Shown in pieces: positions 1 through 6,790 of a stretch of DNA of 14,283 nucleotides. Within the stretch, counting starts at the first letter, position 1, and every line of letters begins with the position of its first letter. The stretch comes from an uncultured Lachnospiraceae bacterium (GTDB taxonomy: Bacteria; Bacillota; Clostridia; Lachnospirales; Lachnospiraceae), in contig CADCPJ010000145.1 in the NCBI GenBank assembly GCA_902803245.1, positions 1 to 14,283 on the forward strand, read 5' to 3'. A program made the translations under genes and the position numbers. The notes below the pieces were generated by a model. The model worked only from the letters and a program-made list of their open reading frames with translations, did not search any database and was not told the DNA's origin.

Positions 1-2
1 AA

Positions 3-1088
3 TTAAAGCTTCTCATACATCTGTGCGACCACGGGATCTCCCGGGAGATCCTGCCCCACTCTGTCAAGGAAGGCCTTCGCGCCCTCCTTGTCCCCATTTG
101 CCAGATAGATGTTCACCTGGCTGCGGATGAATTCCTCATAATTGGTCGTCGCGCCCGCGACAAGCGATTTCAGGTCCGCGTCCTCAGGGTTGTAGATGAG
201 AGCCCTCTTTCCGAGCTCTATCGCCTCTGCGTAGTATCCCTTCGCGATGTAATCCGTCATAACGGGAACCGTCTGTGCCTTGATCCGCACCGCGAAATTC
301 TGCTTCAGGGCCGCCATGGCGTCGGTCAGGGCCCCGTCATCCGGAAGGACGGCGAGAGAGGCCTCAAGCGTTTTTACATAAGATGCGTACTCCTCCTCCG
401 TCTCCGGGACGCCGATCATCTTCAGGACTTCGCTCTTATACCGGTTTTCCATATCCACGGCCTTTTTTGCCGCAGCTTCATAGCGGCTGTCCGTCGGTGC
501 GACCATCCGGTATGCCATCATGGCGCTCCGGAAGTCCCCTTCCGCCTCACTCTTTTCTCCCAGGCGGTACGCCTCGTCCGACTTATAGAGAGCTTCCATC
601 GTCTCTGAGGCGCGGGCTGCATTGTTGAGAGGCGCCTCCATCTCGGACAGCGTGCGCAGTCTCTCCGCCGCATCGGTGTAGGCGATCTCTCCGGACCTGT
701 AGGCATCGACTATCGACCGGGCCCCTCGGGGCGTGAGCATGCGAAGGATAAATGCCTCCGCCACGTTGTCCCGGACGGAGCGGCCGTACAGTTCCTTTGC
801 CGACTGGGTCTGCCCGTTCACCGCGTACTGGAAGCTTCTTCTGCCCGGGGAAAACCAGATATAGAACATCACGGCAGCAAGGATGATGAGGGCAAGGACA
901 GTCCATACCGTTCTCCCGGTGCCGCTTCCTCCCTCTCCCTTTCCGCGCTGCTTCTGTTCCCTGCGGTATGCCTCCGCTCTCACCAGGTAGAGCGCCTGAT
1001 CGGAGATATCGGAGCAGGGAGCGCCGCACTGATAGCAGAACTCCGCGTCATTTCTGAGTTTTGTGCCGCATTCCTCACAATACTTCAA
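3..1088 (-). CDS. Zinc-ribbon, single-span membrane protein with TPR-like C-terminal region
   Basis: The predicted protein is 361 residues. It opens with a zinc ribbon (Cys4-x2-Cys7 and Cys18-x2-Cys21), followed by a basic, Gly-rich stretch (about 41-59) and one hydrophobic span (about 61-79). The remaining ~280 residues are helical and Ala/Glu-rich, with TPR-like helix pairs such as the one around 'YYAEAIELGKRALIYNPEDA'. The positive charges before the span suggest that the zinc ribbon is cytoplasmic and the helical region outside. This layout is common in Bacillota 'zinc-ribbon domain-containing' proteins, mostly of unknown role; TPR-like repeats usually bind other proteins. The start is TTG at 1088-1086, chosen because a near-perfect ribosome binding site sits 8 bases upstream and the zinc ribbon begins right after it. 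The gene lies downstream of a probable terminator, so it is likely transcribed separately from cdd. No enzymatic motif is visible. Domain layout is secure; function is not. Confidence 0.8.
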   Translation of the reverse strand: MKYCEECGTKLRNDAEFCYQCGAPCSDISDQALYLVRAEAYRREQKQRGKGEGGSGTGRTVWTVLALIILAAVMFYIWFSPGRRSFQYAVNGQTQSAKELYGRSVRDNVAEAFILRMLTPRGARSIVDAYRSGEIAYTDAAERLRTLSEMEAPLNNAARASETMEALYKSDEAYRLGEKSEAEGDFRSAMMAYRMVAPTDSRYEAAAKKAVDMENRYKSEVLKMIGVPETEEEYASYVKTLEASLAVLPDDGALTDAMAALKQNFAVRIKAQTVPVMTDYIAKGYYAEAIELGKRALIYNPEDADLKSLVAGATTNYEEFIRSQVNIYLANGDKEGAKAFLDRVGQDLPGDPVVAQMYEKL

Positions 1089-1096
1089 ATCCTTTT

Positions 1097-1105
1097 CACC
1101 TCCTT
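1097..1105 (-). promoter_or_regulatory. Strong ribosome binding site for a TTG start
   Basis: The minus strand reads AAGGAGGTG, almost fully complementary to the 16S 3' end, and is separated by 8 bases from TTG at 1088-1086. It decides the start of the zinc-ribbon gene, which has no ATG at this position. A strong site paired with a weak start codon is a common compensation. Confidence 0.8.
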
Positions 1106-1175
1106 AAGGCCTGCGTCTCATGTCTGATGCGCATATGAGAGTGACCGCAGCTTATGCTTCAAAAATCACAAATAA

Positions 1176-1212
1176 TAAAGAGGATGCCCACATACTAGCA
1201 GACTCCTCTTTA
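1176..1212 (-). terminator. Probable intrinsic terminator after cdd
   Basis: On the minus strand a 9-bp perfect stem (TAAAGAGGA paired with TCCTCTTTA) encloses a 19-base loop. Three further inner pairs (TGC with GCA) are possible across a 3-base bulge. The T-rich stretch ATTATTTGTGATTTTTG follows, overlapping the stem end by a few bases. It lies about 70 bases beyond the cdd stop, so it probably ends the nucleoside-salvage transcript. The stem is AT-rich and the loop large, so efficiency may be modest. No convincing promoter for the next gene was found between here and 1105. Confidence 0.6.
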
Positions 1213-1284
1213 AAAAACAACCCGGACCGGCAATCCTGAGAAGAGATTGATAAAATCGGAAGAAATTGATAAAAAAAGTAGAAA

Positions 1285-1713
1285 TTACAAATGTTCCGGC
1301 CCGAAGCCCATGGGCAGGAGTTCCTTCAAGGTCCGGATGACGGTATTGCCTAAGCTGTCCGAGAGTATGATCCGGAAGGTATCCGGGTCGCAGAACTCCA
1401 TCATGACCTGCCTGCAGACACCGCAGGGCGGGCAGATGTCGCCGATCTTCCTGTCGTAACCCCCGACAATCGCGATCGCTTCAAACTCAGTCACGCCTTC
1501 GCTCACGGCTTTGAAAAAGGCCGTGCGCTCGGCGCAGATCGTAGGAGTGAAGCTCGCGTTCTCGATGTTGCAGCCGGTATAGATCCTTCCGTCCCGCGCA
1601 ATGAGCGCGGCGCCCACCGAAAACTTCGAATAGGGGACGTAGGACTTCGCGAGCATCCCGGCGGCCCGGTCAATCAGGTCGCGGACGATGGCGTCTGTGA
1701 GTTCCATATTCAT
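1285..1713 (-). CDS. cdd: Cytidine deaminase
   Basis: This is a homotetrameric-type cytidine/deoxycytidine deaminase of 142 residues, converting cytidine to uridine in pyrimidine salvage. The zinc site is intact: Cys60-Ala-Glu62 supplies one ligand and the catalytic glutamate, and the CPPCGVC segment (94-100) supplies Cys97 and Cys100. The substrate-binding segment YVPYSKF (25-31) and the CNIENASF segment (48-55) are typical, and the length matches the short family (about 130-140). An AAGGAG lies 4 bases before ATG 1713 and 10 bases before a second in-frame ATG at 1707, so translation may begin at either. The gene is the last of the salvage series udp-deoD-cdd, 83 bases after deoD, with a strong hairpin in the gap and a probable terminator after it. 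Its product, uridine, is the substrate of the udp product encoded upstream. Confidence 0.95.
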   Translation of the reverse strand: MNMELTDAIVRDLIDRAAGMLAKSYVPYSKFSVGAALIARDGRIYTGCNIENASFTPTICAERTAFFKAVSEGVTEFEAIAIVGGYDRKIGDICPPCGVCRQVMMEFCDPDTFRIILSDSLGNTVIRTLKELLPMGFGPEHL

Positions 1714-1760
1714 CTCTCTCCTTCTTTGTTCTCATCCCGCAGACTGGTATTTTGCACCCT

Positions 1761-1788
1761 GGAAGCACCCCGGGCCCGGGACGCTTCC
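1761..1788 (-). other. Strong palindromic hairpin between deoD and cdd
   Basis: The 28 bases between GGAAGC and GCTTCC form an almost perfect palindrome centred on CCCGGGCCCGGG. On the minus strand all 14 positions of each arm can pair, counting two G-U wobbles; a real RNA would form about 12 pairs with a 4-base GGCC loop. No T-run follows on either strand, so it is not a standard intrinsic terminator. It could stabilise the 3' end of the deoD message or lower expression of cdd by processing or pausing. Structure is seen; role is inferred. Confidence 0.55.
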
Positions 1789-1796
1789 AAGCTGCG

Positions 1797-2504
1797 TCAG
1801 ATCGACAACGCCAGCTCCATCATCTTCCGGAAGGTGTTCTGTCTCGCCTCGGCGTCCAGTGCTCTTCCCGTATAGACCTCGTCGGAAATCGTGAACATCC
1901 CGAGGGCATTCTTTTTGCTCCTTGCGGCCTCCATATAGAGAGCTGCCGACTCCATCTCCAGGCAGAGAACACCGAGATCCCTCCACCTGTCGGCGTAGTC
2001 CGGGCAGGCGTTGTAGAACTGGTCCTCCGAGAGAACGTTGCCGACGACCACCTTCGTCCCCTGCTCCTTCGCGACTTCAACGGCGCGGTAGAGGAGGTCC
2101 CAGCTGGCAATCGGCGCAAAGGTGCCGCCGAGCAGGTTGAACTGCGAAGACCACGAGGAGTTGGTGCAGGCGCCCTGAGCGATCACGATATCCATGAGCT
2201 CGCATTTGTCGGAAATGCTTCCCGCAGACCCGATGCGTATGATGTTCTCCACGCCGTAGAAATTGTAAAGCTCGTGGCTGTAGATCCCTATGGAAGGCAT
2301 TCCCATGCCGCTTCCCATGACGGAGATTCTCTTGCCCTTGTAATAGCCTGTAAAGCCGAACATATTGCGGACATCTGTCACGAGCTCCGCATTTTCAAGA
2401 TATGTGTCCGCTATGAATTTGGCTCTTAACGGATCGCCCGGCATGAGGACGGTGCTGGCAAAGTCCCCTTCTTTCGCGCGGATATGAGGTGTTGGTATTG
2501 GCAT
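1797..2504 (-). CDS. deoD: Purine nucleoside phosphorylase, DeoD type
   Basis: This 235-residue protein of the hexameric nucleoside phosphorylase family (NP-I) cleaves purine (deoxy)nucleosides with phosphate to free base and (deoxy)ribose 1-phosphate. Visible motifs match E. coli DeoD: His7 in TPHIRA (compare His4), the phosphate-binding PGDPLRAK (22-29), RIGSAG (90-95), the ribose-binding segment LEMESAALY (182-190) with its Glu-Met-Glu, and the catalytic Asp208 in SDE with Arg221 in the following helix. Length equals the family norm. The start at ATG 2504 is supported by TAAGGAGGT about 8 bases upstream. It follows udp by 63 bases and precedes cdd, forming a purine plus pyrimidine nucleoside salvage set. 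The cytosolic product sugars would feed pentose catabolism, but no deoB or deoC is present in the window. Confidence 0.95.
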   Translation of the reverse strand: MPIPTPHIRAKEGDFASTVLMPGDPLRAKFIADTYLENAELVTDVRNMFGFTGYYKGKRISVMGSGMGMPSIGIYSHELYNFYGVENIIRIGSAGSISDKCELMDIVIAQGACTNSSWSSQFNLLGGTFAPIASWDLLYRAVEVAKEQGTKVVVGNVLSEDQFYNACPDYADRWRDLGVLCLEMESAALYMEAARSKKNALGMFTISDEVYTGRALDAEARQNTFRKMMELALSI

Positions 2505-2567
2505 AGTGTCTACCTCCTTATATAGAATAATAAAAACAACGGTTCCAAACAGCGGGGTACTTATGTT

Positions 2568-3344
2568 CTATCTGCCCTTTTCCTTCCTGATCATCACGCG
2601 GATCGCCTCGACCGCGGCCCGGATCGCCCCATCCGTGTCGTGGACTACCGGGTTCTCAAGGCCCGCCTTCTCCCTCTCCTGATTGGCAACCACGAGGAAC
2701 AGCGAGCCCGCCCGCACTCTGAGATACTGCGCCACGATGAAGAGCGCGGCGGACTCCATCTCGGAGGCGAGGCAGCCCATCCGAAGGTAGGACTGCCAGT
2801 GGTTCAGCAGCTCATAGCTGACCGGCATTTTCTCCGGCTCATGCTGTCCGTAGAAGGAGTCCTTGCACTGGACCACCCCAACGTGGTAAGCGGCGCCGGT
2901 CGCCTTCGCGCCCTCGATCATCGCGGTGAGGACTTCATAATCCGCCACCGCCGGGTATTCGGCCGGGGCGTACTCCCGGCTCGTGCCCTCCATGCGGATC
3001 GCCCCGCTCGCGATGACGATGTCCCCGCTCATAACATCGGTCTGCATGCCGCCGCAGGTTCCCACGCGGAGAAATGTGTCCGCGCCGCAGTTCACCAGCT
3101 CCTGCATTGCGATGGAGGCCGACGGGCCTCCGATTCCCGTAGATGTCACGGAGACCTTCTCTCCTTCCAGACTTCCGGTGTAAGTGACAAACTCCCTGCT
3201 GTCAGCGACGAGGACCGGATTGTCGAAATATGCCGCAATCTTGGCGCTCCGCTTGGGATCGCCGGGGAGGATGACATATCTCCCCACTTCCCCCGATGCG
3301 ACCTGGATGTGATACTGTCTGTTCGGATCTTCAGAATAATGCAT
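2568..3344 (-). CDS. udp: Uridine phosphorylase
   Basis: This 258-residue NP-I family protein cleaves uridine with phosphate to uracil and ribose 1-phosphate. It aligns along its length with E. coli Udp: PGDPKR (27-32), [12 protein letters not shown] (68-79), RVGTCGG (93-99) for phosphate binding, the uracil-side segment DSFYGQ (162-167) and the ribose-binding EMES (195-198). STGIGGPS and the GQ after FY separate it from DeoD. After Gln167 the sequence runs HEPEKMP rather than the ER of E. coli Udp, so the second uracil-contacting residue (Arg168 there) is not conserved at the same position; substrate range may differ from the enteric enzyme. ATG 3344 is preceded by GGAGGAG at 5 bases, and the stop of the upstream ATPase gene lies only 12 bases away, implying cotranscription. 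The enzyme would use uridine made by the cdd product. Confidence 0.9.
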   Translation of the reverse strand: MHYSEDPNRQYHIQVASGEVGRYVILPGDPKRSAKIAAYFDNPVLVADSREFVTYTGSLEGEKVSVTSTGIGGPSASIAMQELVNCGADTFLRVGTCGGMQTDVMSGDIVIASGAIRMEGTSREYAPAEYPAVADYEVLTAMIEGAKATGAAYHVGVVQCKDSFYGQHEPEKMPVSYELLNHWQSYLRMGCLASEMESAALFIVAQYLRVRAGSLFLVVANQEREKAGLENPVVHDTDGAIRAAVEAIRVMIRKEKGR

Positions 3345-3356
3345 GTTTCTCCTCCA

Positions 3357-4955
3357 TCATATCTTAAACAGGGTTCCGAGAATGTTTCTTCCGAGGGAAG
3401 CGCCGAGGTTTCCGCCGACAGTTTTTCCCAGTGACCCAAAATTATCGCCGACAGCCTTCCCCGCTTCGCGCCCGACGGTTCCGGCCACTGTGGACGCGAC
3501 GCTCTTGATCGCGCGCTTTTTCGCCCTCTCCTCGGCCTCCGCTTTTCGCTGCGCAGCCCTCTCGGCTGCAGCGGCTTCCTGTGCCGCTTTTTTGTCCGCA
3601 GCCGCCTGGGCTTTTGCGGCCTCCGCCTCGAGCCTGGCTTTTTCGGCCTGCTCCGCGAGCTCGACGTCGCGCCTTTGGAGGAACTCATACGCAGATTCCG
3701 GGTCGTGCGCCTCAAAGTACCTGGTGTAGAGAAGGCTGCTCTTTATCTGAAGGTCCCTCTCGTCGTCCGCGATCGCACCGAAGCGGCTCTTCGGAGGCAG
3801 AATCGCTGCCTTCTCACACATGCCCGGGATCCCGTCCCCGTCAAGGAAGGAGACGACGGCCTCGCCGGTTCCCAGATTCTGAATCGTGTCCAGGGTCCTG
3901 AACGCGGGATTTGGCCGGAAGGAGTCCGCAGCGGCCTTCACGGCCCGCATATCTGCGGGTGTGTAGGCGTGAAGCCCGTGCTGGATCTTGTTGCCGAGCT
4001 GGGCAAGGATGCCGTCCGGTATATCCCTCGGATTCTGAGTGCAGAAAAAGATGCCGACTCCCTTGGAGCGGACGAGCTTCACTACCTGCTCAATCTTGTC
4101 GAGCAGGGTTTTCGACGCTCCCTTAAAGAGCAGATGGGCCTCATCGAAGAAGAAAACCATCTTCGGCTTCGGGAGGTCGCCCACCTCGGGAAGCTTGTCG
4201 AAGAGCTCGGACAGAAGCCACAAAAGGAAAGTGGAGTACAGAGTGCCGTCATTGATCAGGCTCCCGGAGTCCAGGATATTGATCATCCCTCTCCCGCCCT
4301 CTCCGACAGTGAGGAAGTCCGAGATATTGAGGGCCGGCTCAAAGAAGAACCGGTCTCCGCCCGCCACCTCCAGGGCGACCAGCGCGCGGACGATGGCTCC
4401 GATCGTGGCCGGCGCAATCTTGCCGTACTCAGCCGCAAGCGAAGCTGCATTTTGCTGAACGAAATTGAGCATGGCCTTCAGGTCCTTGGTGTCGACAAGA
4501 AGGAGACCTCCGTCGTCCGCAATCTTGAAGACGATGGAGAGCACGTTGCTCTGGAGCTCATTGAGCCCTAAGATCCGGGCGAGCAGAATCGGGCCCATCT
4601 CGGTGATGGTCGTGCGGAGCGGAATGCCCTTCTCGCCGTAGATGTCCCACAGCGTCACGGGGTAACCCTCAAAAGTAAAGCCGGCTTCCGTAAGACCGAA
4701 CTTTTCCATTCTTGCATCCATATCCCCGCTCATGCTTCCGGGAAATGCGATGCCGGCGATATCGCCCTTCACGTCCGCCACGAAGACCGGGACGCCCATC
4801 TCGGAGAAGCTCTCTGAGAGGACTTTCAGCGTCACGGTTTTTCCGGTCCCGGTGGCGCCGGCCACCAGGCCGTGGCGGTTGGCCATGGAAGGCAGAAGAT
4901 AGAGCTCCCTTCCGTCCTCAGTGCTTCCGACCCAGATCTTTCCATCTTTGATCAT
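3357..4955 (-). CDS. HerA-like P-loop ATPase, DUF853 (YjgR) family
   Basis: This 532-residue protein resembles the DUF853/YjgR branch of the HerA/FtsK ATPase superfamily, whose cellular role is not well established. It has Walker A GATGTGKT at 33-40, a strand-end DVKGD at 61-65, Walker B MVFFFDEAH at 266-274 and a sensor-like FFCTQNPRDIP at 303-313. Residues about 428-483 are Ala/Glu/Lys/Arg-rich and likely a coiled coil. The tail (486-532) is Gly-rich with repeated VGxxxG-type patterns, which might mediate self-association or membrane contact. Length is close to the roughly 500 residues of E. coli YjgR. ATG 4955 has a strong GGAGGAGG site upstream. It sits 79 bases after the CapA-like gene and 12 bases before udp, so it probably shares their transcript, though no functional link to nucleoside salvage is known to me. 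HerA relatives pump DNA; that this one does is unproven. Confidence 0.88.
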   Translation of the reverse strand: MIKDGKIWVGSTEDGRELYLLPSMANRHGLVAGATGTGKTVTLKVLSESFSEMGVPVFVADVKGDIAGIAFPGSMSGDMDARMEKFGLTEAGFTFEGYPVTLWDIYGEKGIPLRTTITEMGPILLARILGLNELQSNVLSIVFKIADDGGLLLVDTKDLKAMLNFVQQNAASLAAEYGKIAPATIGAIVRALVALEVAGGDRFFFEPALNISDFLTVGEGGRGMINILDSGSLINDGTLYSTFLLWLLSELFDKLPEVGDLPKPKMVFFFDEAHLLFKGASKTLLDKIEQVVKLVRSKGVGIFFCTQNPRDIPDGILAQLGNKIQHGLHAYTPADMRAVKAAADSFRPNPAFRTLDTIQNLGTGEAVVSFLDGDGIPGMCEKAAILPPKSRFGAIADDERDLQIKSSLLYTRYFEAHDPESAYEFLQRRDVELAEQAEKARLEAEAAKAQAAADKKAAQEAAAAERAAQRKAEAEERAKKRAIKSVASTVAGTVGREAGKAVGDNFGSLGKTVGGNLGASLGRNILGTLFKI

Positions 4956-5034
4956 GTGTGTACCTCCTCCAAATACTTCACCAGCCCTCCGGGCACCAAG
5001 TGCCTGCTTTTTAAGGATTCACGTAAGTCCCTCT

Positions 5035-6513
5035 TCACTCGCCTGCTCCCTCCGGAGATTCTCCGGATCCCTCTTCGGATGCCGTCTCAGGAGATTCCCC
5101 CGTTCCCGCTTCAGAGGCGCTCTCCGGGGATTCCCCGGATCCCTCTTCGGATGCCGTCTCCGCCGCGCCGGCATTTCCGGCGCGGATGCCGGAAGGCTGC
5201 AGAGTCTTCGTCGTGACGCGGAACTGCGGAGGAATGTGCTCGGCAAGAAGTTCCTCCAGATATTCGACCGTCATCGGCTCTCCCTCGAAGTCCTTCACTC
5301 CGTGTGCGGCCGCAAGCTCATCCGTATAGAGGTCGAGAGGATAGATCTTAACATTCGTGCGGTCTCCCTCGTAGTGGGTCACGACCGGAAGGTACTGGAT
5401 GTTCTGGATCTCGATCTTTCCCGTGCCCGGGTCCTTGGCGACCGTCACGTACTCGAGGCCGCTGAGCAGATGGGCGCGCTCCTTCTGTCCGGATATGAAA
5501 TTGCCGTTTGAGAGGATAACGGGGCAGAGCTGCCCGTCGCTCTCCCTGGTCAGCACTTCGAGATCCTGGACGATGTGCGTGTGGTTCCCGAATATGATGT
5601 CCGCTCCCCAGTCCACCATGAGCTGTGCGTATTTGCTCATCGTTTCTGTGACCACGTCCTCGTTCTCCTCGCCCCAGTGAGCGTGAACGACCACGACGTC
5701 CGCCTCGGACTTCGCCTTCTCAATGAGTTCCTTAACGAGCTCCGAGTCGTCAAACATCGGGATCCTGACGCTGCTGCCCGATGGCACATCGTAGTTCGTG
5801 AACTCACAGATGCCGAGGAACGCGACGGAGATGCCGTTCACTTCGATGACGCGCATCGTGTACATGTCGTCGCTGTTCCGGTACGCCCCCACCACGGGCA
5901 TGTCATACTGGGACCAGTAGTCCAGCGTCGCGATCACGCCGTCCGCGCCCATGTCCATGATGTGGTTGTTCGCGTGGTTGATCACGTCGAACCCGGAGTC
6001 GAGGAGCACGTATCCGGCCCCCTTCGGGGAGTTGAAATGGGGATATCCGGAGGGATTGCCGATGGATGTCGCGAGCGGGGTCTCCATATTGACTGTGGCG
6101 AGATCCGCAGCTTCGATGTAAGGCTTCACGATCTCGTACATCGGGCGGAAGTCGTAGTATCTCGACTCGCTCTCCGACTCCGCATCGTTAAAGAGCGCCT
6201 CATGGATCAGGTTGTCCCCGGTACACATAATTGTGATCTTCTCCGTGTAGGAGCTGTCCGACGGAAGGTCAATGCGGGCGAACTTGCCGGTCGGCGCCGG
6301 AGCTGCCTCCGGAGTGACCGTCACTTCCGCCGGGACTGTGCTCTCGGGCGCGCTCTCCACAGCCTTCTTCTTCGATGTTCCGGTCACGCGGACCACAATG
6401 ATCACAATGACAGCGATCACGGCCACTGCCGCCACCGCGGCAATCAGCCGCATCTTCTGCTTGTGAACCGCCTCTTCCCTGTCAAGTCCAAAAAAATCCC
6501 GTTTCCCTGCCAT
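5035..6513 (-). CDS. CapA-family membrane-anchored protein (PGA_cap metallophosphatase fold)
   Basis: This 492-residue protein has a short basic cytoplasmic start, one hydrophobic signal-anchor (about 22-43), a Pro/Thr/Ala-rich linker and an extracellular PGA_cap domain (about 92-350). Family motifs appear in order: TGDNLIHE (98-105), NMETPL (142-147), HANNHIMDMG (180-189), HAHWGEEN (277-284), GADIIFGNHTHIVQ (303-316) and LSNGNF (334-339). These match the calcineurin-like metal-binding fold of CapA, a partner in poly-gamma-glutamate capsule synthesis in Bacillus. No capB or capC is present, so a capsule role is not shown; many CapA-like proteins stand alone. The C-terminal tail (about 452-492) is acidic with three 12-residue repeats of the type ETASEEGSGESP, so it is likely disordered. 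The start at ATG 6513 has GAGGGGGAG 12 bases upstream, slightly far. It seems to be the first gene of the salvage series. Confidence 0.88.
   Translation of the reverse strand: MAGKRDFFGLDREEAVHKQKMRLIAAVAAVAVIAVIVIIVVRVTGTSKKKAVESAPESTVPAEVTVTPEAAPAPTGKFARIDLPSDSSYTEKITIMCTGDNLIHEALFNDAESESESRYYDFRPMYEIVKPYIEAADLATVNMETPLATSIGNPSGYPHFNSPKGAGYVLLDSGFDVINHANNHIMDMGADGVIATLDYWSQYDMPVVGAYRNSDDMYTMRVIEVNGISVAFLGICEFTNYDVPSGSSVRIPMFDDSELVKELIEKAKSEADVVVVHAHWGEENEDVVTETMSKYAQLMVDWGADIIFGNHTHIVQDLEVLTRESDGQLCPVILSNGNFISGQKERAHLLSGLEYVTVAKDPGTGKIEIQNIQYLPVVTHYEGDRTNVKIYPLDLYTDELAAAHGVKDFEGEPMTVEYLEELLAEHIPPQFRVTTKTLQPSGIRAGNAGAAETASEEGSGESPESASEAGTGESPETASEEGSGESPEGAGE
5054..5161 (-). repeat. Three 36-bp tandem coding repeats in the CapA-like gene
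   Basis: Units at 5054-5089, 5090-5125 and 5126-5161 are each 36 bases and keep the reading frame, encoding three 12-residue Glu/Ser/Gly-rich units. Units 1 and 3 share a 26-base identical stretch, while the middle one differs at many positions. Such in-frame repeats tend to vary in copy number between strains. Confidence 0.85.
5163..5185. other. Perfect GC-rich inverted repeat inside the CapA-like gene
   Basis: Arms CCGCGCCGG (5163-5171) and CCGGCGCGG (5177-5185) are exact reverse complements around a 5-base CATTT spacer. It lies in the coding region just before the tail repeats (residues about 444-450, RAGNAGA). The transcript could form a 9-bp nearly all-GC stem here. No T-run follows, so it is not a terminator. 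Confidence 0.6.
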
Positions 6514-6645
6514 GTCTTTCGCGAACTCCCCCTCAAGTGGAAATCTGTTTTTGATGCTCTGGTGTATTCAGTATCGTCATCGAAACAGTATTTTATATGC
6601 AATACAAATAATCTGCGGTTTCCGATACTTCCCGGATGTCCGGCG
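6514..6645 (-). other. Leader and likely promoter region of the CapA-like gene
   Basis: This is the left half of the 277-base space between the CapA-like gene and birA. It holds the CapA-like ribosome binding site (GAGGGGGAG, 6526-6534) and an AT-rich patch (about 6545-6612) that stands out against GC-rich surroundings and contains TATAAA-like sequence on the minus strand. No -35/-10 pair with correct spacing was convincing, so promoter position is left open. No gene is supported here. Confidence 0.4.
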
Positions 6646-6785
6646 ATTCCGCGGTCATCTGTGGCTGACCGGCTGTCCGGCGCTTCCCGCGGTCGTGTGT
6701 GGCTGCCCGGCTGTCCGTCGCTTTCCACAGTCATCTGTGACCGCCCATTCCCGCGGTCATCTGTGGCTGACCGGCTGTCTGCGCC
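6646..6785. repeat. Imperfect GC-rich intergenic tandem repeats of about 38 bases
   Basis: Four units begin near 6646, 6683, 6721 and 6746; the third is shortened to about 25 bases. The first and last share a perfect 29-base match (6649-6677 and 6751-6779). Both contain a 6-bp hairpin, CGGTCA with TGACCG around an 8-base loop (6652-6671 and 6754-6773). The third unit instead can form CACAG-TCAT-CTGTG. A partial unit (ATGTCCGGCG) precedes the first. The cluster starts within 6 bases of the birA stop, so its hairpins would lie at the 3' end of the glgC-birA message. It might act in termination or message stability, but no T-run is present. Confidence 0.75.
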
Positions 6786-6790
6786 CGGCG

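Noticed and set aside
4956..5034. A terminator between the CapA-like and HerA-like genes
   Set aside because: Only a short GGCAC-TTG-GTGCC hairpin without a following T-run is present; the two genes are more likely cotranscribed.
6444..6734. A 96-codon minus-strand open frame across the repeats and the CapA-like start
   Set aside because: It overlaps the CapA-like gene in another frame, its content comes from the intergenic repeats and it has no family resemblance. It was also checked as a possible frameshifted BirA C-terminal domain and does not resemble one.
6646..6785. A possible CRISPR array
   Set aside because: The units are imperfect and contiguous, of uneven period (about 38, 38, 25), with no unique spacers and no cas genes nearby.
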